A stretch of DNA of 53,318 nucleotides from JBMTVN01 sp046047235 (GCA_046047235.1 JBJOII010000012.1:1-53318), one strand, 5' to 3'; counted from the stretch's first letter, positions 40,534-49,868 are shown. The notes: generated by a model from the sequence alone, not told the origin. Made by a program: numbers and translations.

Positions 40534-40805
40534 TCGCCCGACTGGCTCTGAGGCGTCGGCCGGCGCCAGATCAAGCGTCCGTTGCGGTAAACCTCACGGA
40601 CGCGATGGAAGGGTATCCGACGGGTGATACCGTCCGGCCCTTTCACGGTGAACACGCGCTTCTGGTTCTCCGGGAACGTGACTTGCCAAAGTGCGACCCG
40701 CTGCAGCACGGGGTCGAAGCGATCCGCATAACCGAGCTCGATCCGTCCGGATCCGAAATCGGGATCGTGGCGGATACGGTTCAGTAGATCCTGAATCGGG
40801 ATCAC
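40530..40805 (-). CDS. DUF504-family protein
   Basis: A 91-residue protein: IPIQDLLNRIRHDPDFGSGRIELGY at the start and IPFHRVREVYRNGRLIWRR at the end, both typical of DUF504 (archaeal MJ0248-like), with YADR between. No active site is known for the family. It is downstream, on the minus strand, of the enolase-superfamily gene (51 bp), perhaps as the end of a gdh-enolase-DUF504 transcript. Confidence 0.8.
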   Translation of the reverse strand: MIPIQDLLNRIRHDPDFGSGRIELGYADRFDPVLQRVALWQVTFPENQKRVFTVKGPDGITRRIPFHRVREVYRNGRLIWRRPTPQSQSGD

Positions 40806-40856
40806 GAGAGCGCGCTGTTCAGGGGAGGATGGTATGGGCTGGTTGGAGTCGTGCGG

Positions 40857-42122
40857 CTACAGTGTTACCGGTTCATGCTGTGCCACGTAGTCCGGGTCGA
40901 TCTCTACGCCCAGGCCGGGGCCTGTGGGCACCTTGATTGTGCCGTTCATGACTTTGAGGGGGGAGGTGCTGCACTCGAATGGAACGTCTGTTCCCAGCCC
41001 TTTGAATTCGTGATGTGCCCCGGCATTTGGCAGCACGGATACCAGGTGGCAGTTGTAAACGAAACCAAGTCTCCCGCCGGACATGTGTGGAACGATGGTC
41101 TTGCCAAACTCCTCAGCAAGGCGCCCCACCTGAACGGAGCGGATCATGCCGCCGAAGTAGTAGCTGTCCGGCTGGACGACCTCGATGCCATCGTTGGCCA
41201 GAAGCCAGCGGAAGTTGACGAAACCGCGATCTTGCTCGCCGTTCGCGATCGGTATTTCGAGTGCGTCAGCCACCCGCTTGATGGCCTCGAAATCGTCAAA
41301 GCGCACCGGTTCCTCAAAATAGGCGTAGCGGTTCTCCTGCAACAGCCGGCCCACCCGGATGGCTTCCTCCGCTTCGTAGTAGCTGTTGGCGTCGGCATAC
41401 AACGCCATGTCCGGACCGAAGATATCCCTCAGCAGCGGGATGATCTTCTCGGTTTTACCCACGGGTCCGCGGGCGTTCATGTCGGTGGTCATGAACATCA
41501 GGTAGCCCACCTTGATCTTCAGTGCGCGGGCATCATATGCCGCCACGGCCTCGCGGATCCGGTCAACGCTGGCTTCCAGGGGCAGCTCACGCCATTCGGT
41601 AGCGACGTAGACGGGCACCTCCGGGTGATGCACCTCACCGATTAACTCGCCCATGGGTTTTCCTGCCATGCGCCCCAGGAGATCCAGGATCGCGAACTCA
41701 ATGGTTGCCAAGGGCAGCCCGAGCGCAATGCCCTCGTATCGGAAGTTGAATCCATAGACGTGGATGCGCTCCAGCATGAGATCGAGATCCCGTGCGTCCT
41801 TACCCACGAAGAATGGCTGGAGGTTGCGGACAAAGATCGGATACAGCCGATGCATGTCGCTGTGCGCGACGGACAGTCCCTCGGCACCATCCTTGGACCT
41901 GACGCGGCAGAGGAAGCTGTTGTCGCGCCGCAACAGCTCCACGCTTTCGAGGATCACGGGTTCCTTGAAGAGGCTCCGCTTCAGGACGGGACGCTGCATG
42001 ACTGCATCCATGCGTGCCTGTCGGTCGTTGGCCCGGCTTGTCGCGCCTGTAGCACCGAGGAGCGGCAACACCGCCCCGGTCAGGGCGGTCCGTTTCAAAA
42101 AGGTTCTTCGCTGTGTCCGCAT
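40857..42122 (-). CDS. Tat-exported mandelate-racemase/muconate-lactonising-type enzyme
   Basis: A 421-residue enolase-superfamily enzyme. The N-terminus RTQRRTFLKRTALTGAVLPL is a twin-arginine signal, so the enzyme is folded before export; family members are usually cytoplasmic. The barrel shows KIKVGY (catalytic KxK), ALYADANSYY (metal Asp), YFEEPVRFDDFE (metal Glu) and IANGEQD (metal residue), and HMSGGRLG near the end, as in MLE-subgroup members. This family abstracts a proton next to a carboxylate; the substrate is unknown. It lies 26 bp after the gdh stop and may be co-transcribed. Confidence 0.88.
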   Translation of the reverse strand: MRTQRRTFLKRTALTGAVLPLLGATGATSRANDRQARMDAVMQRPVLKRSLFKEPVILESVELLRRDNSFLCRVRSKDGAEGLSVAHSDMHRLYPIFVRNLQPFFVGKDARDLDLMLERIHVYGFNFRYEGIALGLPLATIEFAILDLLGRMAGKPMGELIGEVHHPEVPVYVATEWRELPLEASVDRIREAVAAYDARALKIKVGYLMFMTTDMNARGPVGKTEKIIPLLRDIFGPDMALYADANSYYEAEEAIRVGRLLQENRYAYFEEPVRFDDFEAIKRVADALEIPIANGEQDRGFVNFRWLLANDGIEVVQPDSYYFGGMIRSVQVGRLAEEFGKTIVPHMSGGRLGFVYNCHLVSVLPNAGAHHEFKGLGTDVPFECSTSPLKVMNGTIKVPTGPGLGVEIDPDYVAQHEPVTL

Positions 42123-42148
42123 GGCCTTCCGTTCTTTTCCGGCGCGGC

Positions 42149-43561
42149 TCAGGGGAAGATGCCGTGGTGACGGTAGCTATCCGCCACCCGCTCAATTGCG
42201 TAAAGGAACGCTGCGGTCCGCAGGTCGGGCAGATTGCGCTGGCGCCAGAACTCATAAACCTGCTTGAAGGACCGGATCATTGTTTCCTCCAGGGCGGATA
42301 TCACCAGGTCCTCCTCGGTCGGTCCTCTCACCACTTTGTGATGGCGCGTTTCCGACAAGCTTTGGCCTGTGAGGAGTTCCACCTGATCCAGGATCTCCCG
42401 CTTCAGGTAGGCTTCATGCCGGGTGATCATCCGGTCGAAACTCACCCCTGCCTTGTTCTTCAGCCATTCAAAATACGAGACCGTCACGCCGCCGGCGTTG
42501 AGATACAGGTCGGGGATCATCAGCACACCCCGCTGCAGCAGGATGTGTTCACCGTCAAAATCCACCGGACCATTGGCCGCCTCCGCCACCACCTTGGCCT
42601 GGATGCGGCCCGCATTCTCGGAGGTAATCTGGTTTTCCAAAGCGGCTGGCAGCAGCACGTCGCACTCCCGCTCCAGCAACTCCATCGAGTTCACCACATT
42701 TTCCGCGCCGGGAAAGTCCAATAGTGACCCAGTCTCCTTGCGGTGGTTGAACACCGCCTCTACGTCCAGACCATCCGCGCAGAAAATACCCCCTTCCCGT
42801 TCCGCGATGCCGGTAATCAGTGCCCCACCCTGATGCTGCAAATACCAGGCCGCATGGTATCCGACATTGCCCAGTCCCTGCACGATCACGCGCTTGCCCT
42901 GGACCCCGGTCGAAAGCCCCAACGGCTTCATCAGTTCCTCCAGTGAGAGGGCACAGCGAATACCCTGGAACACCCCCAGACCCGTCGCCTGTTTCCGGCC
43001 GGGAATGCCCTGCATCGACAACGGCTTGCCGGTCACGCAGGCGTAGGGTGCCGGCTCGTTCATCTTGAGGTTCTTGTAAGTGTCGGCGATCCAGCCCATC
43101 TCACGCTCGCCGGTACCGTAGTCAGGAGCTGGAACGTCGATGTCCGGACCGATGAAGTTCTTCCGGATCAACTCGGCTGTATACCGACGGGTGACGCGCT
43201 CCCGAAAGCCTTCCGAGGCTTGGATGGGGTCAATCTTTACCCCTCCCTTTGCGCCCCCGAACGGCACGTCCACGATCGCGCACTTGTAGGTCATCAATCC
43301 CGCGAGGGCGATGGTTTCATCCTGGCCCACATGCATGCTGAAGCGGATGCCGCCCTTGGTTGGCAGTCGATGATGGCTGTGCTCGGCGCGAAACGCCCGC
43401 ACTACGGTGATCGTGCCATCGTCCTGTTTCACTGGAAACCGCATCCGGTAGACTGCGTTACAGGACTTTACCTGGTCCAATAAGCCTGCCGGAATCGAAC
43501 TGAACCGCGCAGCCCGGTTGAAGTAACGGGAGACACTTTCAAAAAACGCACCTCGAGACAT
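42149..43561 (-). CDS. gdhA: Glutamate dehydrogenase (Glu/Leu/Phe/Val family)
   Basis: A 470-residue cytoplasmic enzyme of nitrogen metabolism (2-oxoglutarate + NH4+ to glutamate). Seen: HHRLPTKGGIRFS (glutamate-binding Lys), YKCAIVDVPFGGAKGGVKIDP (catalytic Lys near the PxGGAKGG), and QGLGNVG with the nucleotide-binding GxGxxG. Start ATG 43561 is chosen over ATG 43573 and 43597 because GGAG lies six bases before it. Cofactor choice is not decided. The minus strand goes on to the Tat enzyme (26 bp). Confidence 0.9.
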   Translation of the reverse strand: MSRGAFFESVSRYFNRAARFSSIPAGLLDQVKSCNAVYRMRFPVKQDDGTITVVRAFRAEHSHHRLPTKGGIRFSMHVGQDETIALAGLMTYKCAIVDVPFGGAKGGVKIDPIQASEGFRERVTRRYTAELIRKNFIGPDIDVPAPDYGTGEREMGWIADTYKNLKMNEPAPYACVTGKPLSMQGIPGRKQATGLGVFQGIRCALSLEELMKPLGLSTGVQGKRVIVQGLGNVGYHAAWYLQHQGGALITGIAEREGGIFCADGLDVEAVFNHRKETGSLLDFPGAENVVNSMELLERECDVLLPAALENQITSENAGRIQAKVVAEAANGPVDFDGEHILLQRGVLMIPDLYLNAGGVTVSYFEWLKNKAGVSFDRMITRHEAYLKREILDQVELLTGQSLSETRHHKVVRGPTEEDLVISALEETMIRSFKQVYEFWRQRNLPDLRTAAFLYAIERVADSYRHHGIFP

Positions 43562-43734
43562 GCTATGCTCCATAGCAGGACTCGCGCGAAACGGCAATCC
43601 TCATGCCCAATATCCAGAACCAATCCGGCGATGGGAGGTGGCACGTGCAAAACGGGGCGATTGATTCGCGGCGGAGGGTGTATGGGGTCCCGCATTCAGG
43701 TGGGATGGCGTGACGGCCGGGCTGTTTGACGCCC

Positions 43735-43771
43735 AAAACAGCTTCAGGGTAGTGCCTAACCCTGGTAGCTG
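43735..43771 (-). terminator. Intrinsic terminator after the HAD gene
   Basis: On the minus strand CAGCT/AGCTG and AGGGT/ACCCT pair with a small bulge, then TTTTGGG. The stem overlaps the HAD stop codon. Confidence 0.5.
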
Positions 43772-44604
43772 CGTTCGTCGAGGGCTATCTTGCGGGCCAG
43801 ATTCTCCACCGCCATGCACAGGAAATCTGACAAGGCAGAGCCCTCGCTGTAGTCAGCAGGAACGAGGTTGGATACCCGTCCATCCTCAATGAAACCCCAG
43901 GCGCGGCCCCAGCGCTCGCGGTGTGCGCGGTCATACACCCCGACGGCAATGCCCCCCGCCCGTTTGATCAGGGAGAAGACCGGCACGTCGGTGAATCCAT
44001 CGCCTACTACGATCATTCGGTCCATGGGGACGCGCAGCCTGCTGTTTTCCACCTTCCTGTTCACTTCGAAAGGACGCCCGCGGGAGGAAGGCCCCACCAG
44101 TCCTTTCTGCACCTGAAAGACGTAACGGGTCTTGTCCGTGAAGCTGACTACCTTGCGGGGGAAATCGATTTGACCTGAAGTGTCGTAGGAGAATTCGTTG
44201 GCCCAGATATCACTGAAATGGCGGGCGATGGGGAGTGCGCGGAGGACTGCGCCTATTCCCGAGCTGATCAGATAGAACTCTAGGCGGGCGCGTGGGTTGG
44301 CTTCGGCGGCCTGTTGGTGCAACCGATCGAACAGGGATTCTACCCCGGAATAAAGGGGGAGCCGGGCACCCCATGCTGAAAGCACTTCAGCGGTGATGGG
44401 TGGTACTTTGCCGGAACGGGACAACTGCACCAGCCCATGCAGGTAGGCGGGCACTGGGTCCCAGTCTCCATCCACCAAGGTCTGCACCTCATCCCTCCAG
44501 AACGAACGGACATCGATTCCCAGCTGCTGCAGTAACCCCGACGTGGAATCCGGGCCCAGGGTATCGTCGAAATCGAAGAGGATGGCCAGTGTCTCGTGCA
44601 TCAA
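43756..44604 (-). CDS. HAD-superfamily phosphatase
   Basis: A 282-residue soluble protein with the HAD motifs LFDFDDTLG (nucleophile Asp), LISSGIG (Thr/Ser), KVVSFTDK region (Lys) and VVGDGFTDVPVF (metal Asps). A cap domain lies between motifs I and II. HAD phosphatases act on many small phosphate esters; no substrate is given by sequence or neighbours. Ends at a terminator hairpin. Confidence 0.85.
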   Translation of the reverse strand: MMHETLAILFDFDDTLGPDSTSGLLQQLGIDVRSFWRDEVQTLVDGDWDPVPAYLHGLVQLSRSGKVPPITAEVLSAWGARLPLYSGVESLFDRLHQQAAEANPRARLEFYLISSGIGAVLRALPIARHFSDIWANEFSYDTSGQIDFPRKVVSFTDKTRYVFQVQKGLVGPSSRGRPFEVNRKVENSRLRVPMDRMIVVGDGFTDVPVFSLIKRAGGIAVGVYDRAHRERWGRAWGFIEDGRVSNLVPADYSEGSALSDFLCMAVENLARKIALDERSYQG

Positions 44605-44685
44605 AACGTGGGCTGCTTCTTAGCACCAGCGCGTTGGAAAGTCATGCGTCCTCTGCCAGGTGAGATGCAAACCAGTTCGTGGGCT

Positions 44686-44721
44686 TACGGATTATCGGGA
44701 CACGTGTCGCGATAATCCGTA
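44686..44721. repeat. Long palindrome, copy 2
   Basis: Halves TACGGATTATCGGGACAC and GTGTCGCGATAATCCGTA pair with one mismatch. It matches the palindrome at 28372-28409 at most positions, and CGAGGG follows in both. It lies between two minus-strand genes. Confidence 0.8.
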
Positions 44722-44843
44722 CGAGGGAGGGGGCGGGCCTTTACGTTTTCGCGCTTCTGGCAGGTCCGGAAAAGTGCGTGGTTGAGGGGTGGGACGAGGG
44801 GGCTCGGGATTACGGCGCCGGTTGGCGGGTGAGGGTTTGCGGG

Positions 44844-44862
44844 GATCTGAGGTTCTCAGATC
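44844..44862 (-). other. Hairpin at the stop of the 149-residue exported protein
   Basis: Arms GATCTGAG and CTCAGATC (8 bp, loop GTT on the plus strand) cover the stop codon. No T-run follows on the minus strand, so termination is uncertain. Confidence 0.45.
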
Positions 44863-45305
44863 ACGTATTCGTTGCCTGGTTCCGGCTGGATCCAGAGCAG
44901 GGTCGATACGTCGTTGTCCAAGGCGGTCATGGAAGCCCGGTATCTTGAGCTCATCGCGGCTTCGTCAGACTTGCGGATGGTGACGAGGTATTCTCCGGGG
45001 CGGGAATTATCGAAGCGGATGCAGCCCTGGTCATCCGCGACAACCTGACGCTTGCGGGAGTCCGGGCCTTTCACCGTGACGAGGGCGCCGGGGATGGGGG
45101 AACCGCCGCGGAGGGCGCGAACGGTTCCGGCCTCGCCGGTTGGGGCGAGCTCGAGTGACTGCAACATCTCTGAGACCGCACGCTGGCTGTTTCGGCGGCG
45201 TAGCAGGCGGGCGGGGCGACCATGAACCGACGCGAGCACCACCGTGGCCATGGACACGGCGAGCAGCGTGCTGGTTCTCTGCAGGTTGACTTTAATACGC
45301 GGCAT
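44856..45305 (-). CDS. Exported protein with carboxypeptidase-regulatory-like (Cna-B type) domain
   Basis: A 149-residue protein with an N-terminal hydrophobic stretch (STLLAVSMATVVLASVHG) and a beta domain: GSPIPGALVTVKGPDSRKRQ, ADDQGCIRFDNSRPGEYLVTI. This is the repeating Gly-x-Pro-hydrophobic-V/D-Gly-x-Y/F pattern of CarboxypepD_reg/SpaA-like domains. Role unknown. A putative promoter with an operator-like palindrome lies upstream. Confidence 0.65.
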   Translation of the reverse strand: MPRIKVNLQRTSTLLAVSMATVVLASVHGRPARLLRRRNSQRAVSEMLQSLELAPTGEAGTVRALRGGSPIPGALVTVKGPDSRKRQVVADDQGCIRFDNSRPGEYLVTIRKSDEAAMSSRYRASMTALDNDVSTLLWIQPEPGNEYVI

Positions 45306-45333
45306 ATAGGCAATTTCCCTCAGCTACTCAACG

Positions 45334-45373
45334 TAGGGAAAAATTCCCTATACCTATACCCTCTAGGTGTCAA
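45334..45373 (-). promoter_or_regulatory. Putative promoter with operator-like palindrome
   Basis: Minus-strand TTGACA (45368-45373) and TATAGG (45347-45352) are 15 bases apart. The palindrome TAGGGAA-AAA-TTCCCTA (45334-45350) overlaps the -10 site. They are 30-68 bp before the 149-residue protein. A repressor site is possible. Confidence 0.35.
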
Positions 45374-45427
45374 ACTGCTGATGCGGAGTATTAGAGCCCC
45401 TGCGCGGTGGCCTGGCGGGAGGCGGTT

Positions 45428-46483
45428 TCAGGGGATCACGGGGTGGGGCGGGCGGAGGTGAGCGACAGTTTCCCAGGGGATGGAGACGGTGAAGGCGCCT
45501 TCAGCGTAGGAGGCGACCGAGTAGGGGTTGAAGTGTATTTCCAGGCCATGCTGGTGGAGCGTGAAGGAGTTCAGGTCGGCGGCGGCAAAGGACGCGATGC
45601 TGTTGTCGACGACAGAGCTCGCTCCTTGTGTTTTGAGGGACTCGATACAGAGCGTGGAGAGCAGTTCGACCCATGGGGAATCCTCCCTGAACAGGTGGTG
45701 CAGTTCGATGGGGGTGGGGCGGAACGGGTCCAATTGCCAGTTGAGTCCGGTAATTCCCCAGTTTCCATGGGCTCCTCCGGTGTACTGGTAACTCATCCAG
45801 CGTACGCTGATCCAACCTGGTCCAATGCCGGCGAGCTCGAACTCGTCCCAGCTTTCGTATTCGCTTTGGAATCCATAGCGGGCGCTGTCCCAGATCTCGC
45901 TCATCGTGGTGTCGGTGAAGTCGGCGGCGAGCCCTTTTGCCTTTGCAAGGAACAGGCTGGAGACCATGGCCTCAGCCGGATGGTTTTGGTGCAGGGATGG
46001 CACTGCCGCGTGGTAGTTGCGGGTCAGGCCGCGTCCGAAGACGCGAATGCCGGACTTTGCGTGTATGGCCGAGTAACTGCCTATGCGGGATAGCGATACA
46101 GGATAGTCGTGTTTTGAACCGGGTATGGAGAGTATCCCGGTGAGAAGATCCGGATCCTGAAGCGTGTCGCCAACCAGACGCCAGGCGGTGGCCTCATCGC
46201 CGTCCGCATCCGGATGGAATGTGAGGCCAAATTTGCCTGTGCGAGGGGCGCGTCCTTCCAGGGGCATGCGTCCAGGGGTGGTTGTGCGGAGGATTGCCCC
46301 CGAAAGAGTATCGTCGAGTTGCCAGCATGAGAGGATGACATCGCCGATCTCGGGCAGTGAGCCGACGAAGATACCCCCGGGCAGCGTCTTGGGGGGGCGA
46401 TGGGGGGAGTATGGACGGAGCAGGAGGAGGACCGCGAGCAGGGTGGCGCTGAGTATCAGGGTGGTTGTCAGGGGTTTCTTCAA
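45428..46483 (-). CDS. Exported DUF3298/RsiV-like protein
   Basis: A 351-residue protein anchored or secreted by LTTTLILSATLLAVLLLL. The C-terminal half has SYQYTGGAHGNWGITGLNW, LHHLFREDSP, LEIHFNPYSVASYAEGAFTVSI and HPVIP, the DUF3298 signature also seen in the lysozyme-sensing anti-sigma factor RsiV. No sigma factor gene is adjacent on its strand, and no anti-sigma N-terminal domain is visible. It could bind a ligand in the periplasm. Divergent from the heme/TolB lipoprotein (165 bp). Confidence 0.75.
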   Translation of the reverse strand: MKKPLTTTLILSATLLAVLLLLRPYSPHRPPKTLPGGIFVGSLPEIGDVILSCWQLDDTLSGAILRTTTPGRMPLEGRAPRTGKFGLTFHPDADGDEATAWRLVGDTLQDPDLLTGILSIPGSKHDYPVSLSRIGSYSAIHAKSGIRVFGRGLTRNYHAAVPSLHQNHPAEAMVSSLFLAKAKGLAADFTDTTMSEIWDSARYGFQSEYESWDEFELAGIGPGWISVRWMSYQYTGGAHGNWGITGLNWQLDPFRPTPIELHHLFREDSPWVELLSTLCIESLKTQGASSVVDNSIASFAAADLNSFTLHQHGLEIHFNPYSVASYAEGAFTVSIPWETVAHLRPPHPVIP

Positions 46484-46648
46484 CGGGAGGGAGGCTGACT
46501 GGGGTGGCTGGTTTAGGCAAGGGAGTGCGGCAAAAAGGCTGAAACCTGAGTGGACCCATGGACGTCCTAGGTGCAGGCTTACCGGTGCGGTTGGTTGCTG
46601 GAGCCGGCTGGATTTTTCACGGTTAACGGAGAGAGTGAATTACACGGG

Positions 46649-49195
46649 ATGATGGCTAAGCGGAAGATGGTGGACAGAGGCAAGGGAATTGGGTTGCTGC
46701 CTGCCGGGCTTTTGGTGTTGGGGCTGGCTTGGCTGGCATCGTGTGGGAGGCGGGGTGGCGCTGATGAAGCGCGGCTGCCTTCGATGGAGCGTGCGGTTGC
46801 CGGTGAGCCGGCGTATCAGGCGGCTTTGGAGGTTGAGGACTGGGAGGGGGTATTGACGGGACTGGCGTCCTCTCCGGTCACGAACAGTCTGGAGCGTTTG
46901 GCGGTGGTCCGTGCGCTGTATGAGGCAGGACGTTTGCCGGAGGACCTGTTTTCGTGGATTCACCGTCCTGGACCTGAGTTGCTGTCGACTGTGGCTTTGC
47001 GTGAGGAGTCGGGTTCGGCGCATGCGGCGGCGGTGGCATTGGAGTTGGGGCATTTGAACGTGGCGGAGCGGTGGGCGTTTGACTCGCTGGAGATGGAGTC
47101 GATGCATCCGATGGCGTTGCGGACTCTGGTGCGGTTGCATGCTGTGAAGTCGATGCCGGAGGCTGCGGGTGTTTTTCTGGGGAATCTGGAGCGTCGGCCG
47201 GAGCAGCAGGCGTGGGCGGCTGCGATGGGGGGTGTTCTGGAGGGTGATCTGGCTTCAGTGGAGGGTGAACTGGGGCGACTGCGGGCGAACCTGTTGTCCG
47301 GGGACGAGATTGTGAACCGGCTTTCGACGGAGTCGTTATTGGGGCAGGCTTATGCGGCCCATCCGGACAACCGGATGGCCTTTGAGTTTTTGGTGGTTCA
47401 GCTGATGCTGGGGTTGAAGTTGGAGCCTGCGTTGGAGGTTATTGCCGGGAGTGGGTTGTTACGCGGACAGGCGGTGTTGCCGCGGCATTATGGGGAGGCG
47501 GTGTTGTTGCAGGAATATGGGAAGCCTGGCAGTGCTCCCGGTGATCTGAGATCGCGGGTGGGGCAGGCTGTAGAGGAGCGGTTCAGCGGATTTCGTGACT
47601 TTATGATCCAGAGGGGGTCGAAGGACCGTGAGGCTGCGCGGCGCGAGGCGTGGGCGCAGTTTGGGGATACCTATTGGTATTACTATTATTTTGGAGCGCT
47701 GCATCCCGGGCTGGAGATGCGCGAGAGGGTGTTGCCGGCGATACCTGCGGAGGAGCTTTCCCTAGTCTCCGAGGCGGCTCGGGCGGATGGGTCGTCCGGT
47801 CCAGTGGAGGGCGGGCTACCGCGGATTTTTCCGGATTACATGAACGTGACTATTCCGCCGAATCTCGCGCCGCTGAACCTGGTGGTGCGCGAGCCGGGGA
47901 CGGGTTATCGGGTTCGGTTGAGTGGCGGGGCGGGTGAGCCGATTGAGCTGGAGCAGGACACCGGTGCGGTGCGGTTGCCGGCGGGCGGATGGAAGGCGCT
48001 GCTGGCGGCGAACCGGGGTGGAGCGCTGCGGTGGGAAGTGAGTGTGCGGAACGAGGCGGGCGAATGGGTGGAGTGCGAGGCGTTTACCAATTGGGTGGCT
48101 GAGGCGGAGATCGACAGTCATCTCGTCTACCGGCGACTGAAGCCGCTGTATACGTACTACAAGGATCTCGGCATTTATGAGCGGAGCCTAGAAACCTTTT
48201 TCGAGCGACCGCTGCTGCGGAACGAGAAGTTCAACAACGGTTGTCTGAACTGCCACGAGTTTTCGCAGGGCGATCCTGAGCGGTTTGTCATTGCGCTGCG
48301 GTTGCCGACAGGCACGCCGACCCTGCTGGTTACCTCGAATGGAGTCAGTCGGCTCAACCAGAAGGTGGGCTATACCTCATGGCATCCGAATGGTGATTTG
48401 CTGGTATTCTCCATCAACACCATCTCCCAGTTCTTCCATGTGGCGGGAGAAGTGAACCGTGACATCTACGATCCGCGTTCGGATCTGGTGGCCTATCATC
48501 TGGGGACCGGGCAGATGGAGAAGCCGGGGGTGATTGGAGAGACGAAGTTCAGCGAAAACTGGCCCTGCTGGTCGCCGGACGGCAGATACTTGTATTTCTG
48601 CCGCGGGCCTTATCTCCCGTTGCGCCATCAGGACAAGTTTCGTCAGGACCTTGTGCGGGTGCCCTATGATCCGGCCACAGGCGAATGGGGTGAGGTGGAG
48701 GTGTTGTTCAAGGCGGCGGATTATCGGCTGAGTGCCAACGAGCCTCGGGTTTCTCCGGACGGTCACCGGGTCGTGTTTACGGTGGCGGATGCAGGTTGTT
48801 TCCCGGTGTTTCGGTCTGACAGCGACCTTTACCAGCTGGATCTGCGGCGTGGGGTGGCACAACCGCTGGAGATTAACAGCCGTTGGGCGGACACGTGGCA
48901 CTGCTGGTCGGCAAATGGTGAATGGCTGGTTTTTGGCAGCAAGCGTTTGGATGGTGTGTTTACGCGTGTCTTTATTACCCGGGCGATGGCAGATGGATCG
49001 TTCTCCAAGCCGTTGTTGCTGCCGCAGGAGGATCCGTCCTACTACGAACTCTGTCTGGACAATTTCAACCGGCCGGAGCTGGTGCGCGGTGCGATCCGCG
49101 TGGACGAGGCTGATCTGCTGGAGGCGATGGGTGTTTCTCCCGAGGTGGCGCCGGCATTGGCGAAGCCCTTGGACGACGCGGTTTACATTCCCTGA
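46649..49195 (+). CDS. Lipoprotein with TPR-like region, one c-heme motif and TolB/PD40 propeller
   Basis: From ATG 46649 the 848-residue protein has a lipobox (GLAWLASCG), so it is probably an outer-membrane lipoprotein. Residues about 40-330 have alpha-helical repeats (EDWEGVLTGLASSP; HLNVAERWAFDSLEME). Near residue 533 is NGCLNCHEF, a single CxxCH heme c site. PD40/TolB-type propeller blades follow: SWHPNGDLLVFS, CWSPDGRYLYFC, RVSPDGHRVVFT and CWSANGEWLVFG. Block LYTYYKDLGIYERSLETFF before the heme is shared with similar TolB-heme proteins of Bacteroidota and PVC bacteria, as I recall. It is 14 bp before the sigma factor gene, so a redox- or envelope-linked signalling role is inferred. Confidence 0.82.
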   Translation: MMAKRKMVDRGKGIGLLPAGLLVLGLAWLASCGRRGGADEARLPSMERAVAGEPAYQAALEVEDWEGVLTGLASSPVTNSLERLAVVRALYEAGRLPEDLFSWIHRPGPELLSTVALREESGSAHAAAVALELGHLNVAERWAFDSLEMESMHPMALRTLVRLHAVKSMPEAAGVFLGNLERRPEQQAWAAAMGGVLEGDLASVEGELGRLRANLLSGDEIVNRLSTESLLGQAYAAHPDNRMAFEFLVVQLMLGLKLEPALEVIAGSGLLRGQAVLPRHYGEAVLLQEYGKPGSAPGDLRSRVGQAVEERFSGFRDFMIQRGSKDREAARREAWAQFGDTYWYYYYFGALHPGLEMRERVLPAIPAEELSLVSEAARADGSSGPVEGGLPRIFPDYMNVTIPPNLAPLNLVVREPGTGYRVRLSGGAGEPIELEQDTGAVRLPAGGWKALLAANRGGALRWEVSVRNEAGEWVECEAFTNWVAEAEIDSHLVYRRLKPLYTYYKDLGIYERSLETFFERPLLRNEKFNNGCLNCHEFSQGDPERFVIALRLPTGTPTLLVTSNGVSRLNQKVGYTSWHPNGDLLVFSINTISQFFHVAGEVNRDIYDPRSDLVAYHLGTGQMEKPGVIGETKFSENWPCWSPDGRYLYFCRGPYLPLRHQDKFRQDLVRVPYDPATGEWGEVEVLFKAADYRLSANEPRVSPDGHRVVFTVADAGCFPVFRSDSDLYQLDLRRGVAQPLEINSRWADTWHCWSANGEWLVFGSKRLDGVFTRVFITRAMADGSFSKPLLLPQEDPSYYELCLDNFNRPELVRGAIRVDEADLLEAMGVSPEVAPALAKPLDDAVYIP

Positions 49196-49209
49196 GCTGG
49201 CGGGGTTGA

Positions 49210-49776
49210 ATGATGGGTGAGGTAACTGAAATCCTGGAAGCCATGAGTGGCGGGGAGGTGGCGGCTGCGGAGCGGTTGTTGGATTTGGTTTATGCCGAGC
49301 TGCGGTCGATTGCTGTTCATCGCATGGCGCAGGAATCGCCTGGGCACACTTTGCAGCCGACGGCTCTGGTGCATGAGGCGTGGATGCGGATTCAGGCCCA
49401 TGCCAGTGAGGGAGGGTTCAAGAGCCGGGGACATTTCTTTGCCTCTGCGGCGGAGGCTATGCGGCGCATTCTGGTCGAATCGGCCCGCCGAAAGCGGGCT
49501 CAGAAGCGTGGGTCTGCTGCTGAGCGCGAGACGCTGCTTGATTCGCACTGGGTGCAATCCCTGCCTTCCGAGCAGGTCCTGGGGGTGGACGAAGGGTTGG
49601 TGCGGCTGGCGGAGGAAGATCCAACCGCGGCGGACCTGGTGAAGCTGCGTTACTTCGTGGGGATGTCCATGCCGCAAGCGGCCGAGGCAATGGGCCTTTC
49701 ACTCCGGTCAGCGGAGCGACTCTGGAGTTATGCCCGGGCGTGGTTGCGTCGGTTTCTGGATCAAAACGGCGAATAG
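49210..49776 (+). CDS. ECF sigma factor, planctomycete/verrucomicrobial (TIGR02999-like) type
   Basis: A 188-residue alternative sigma factor. Region 2 shows RLLDLVYAELRSIA, LQPTALVHEAWMRI, FFASAAEAMRRILVESARRKRAQKRG; region 4 shows VKLRYFVGMSMPQAAEAMGLSLRSAERLWSYARAWLRR. LVHEAWxR and MRRIL-VxxARRK are hallmarks of the TIGR02999 group, which is often paired with Ser/Thr kinases. No anti-sigma factor is next to it. The kinase 92 bp downstream is a likely controller. Two ATGs (49210, 49213) lie side by side. Confidence 0.92.
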   Translation: MMGEVTEILEAMSGGEVAAAERLLDLVYAELRSIAVHRMAQESPGHTLQPTALVHEAWMRIQAHASEGGFKSRGHFFASAAEAMRRILVESARRKRAQKRGSAAERETLLDSHWVQSLPSEQVLGVDEGLVRLAEEDPTAADLVKLRYFVGMSMPQAAEAMGLSLRSAERLWSYARAWLRRFLDQNGE

Positions 49777-49868
49777 CTTGGGAGAAGCTCCGGAGAGGCC
49801 AGCAAGCCCGCCGGTCATTTTGGCGGTAATGGGCGTGATTTTTCGCTAGCAGAAGGTATAGCCCGGTG

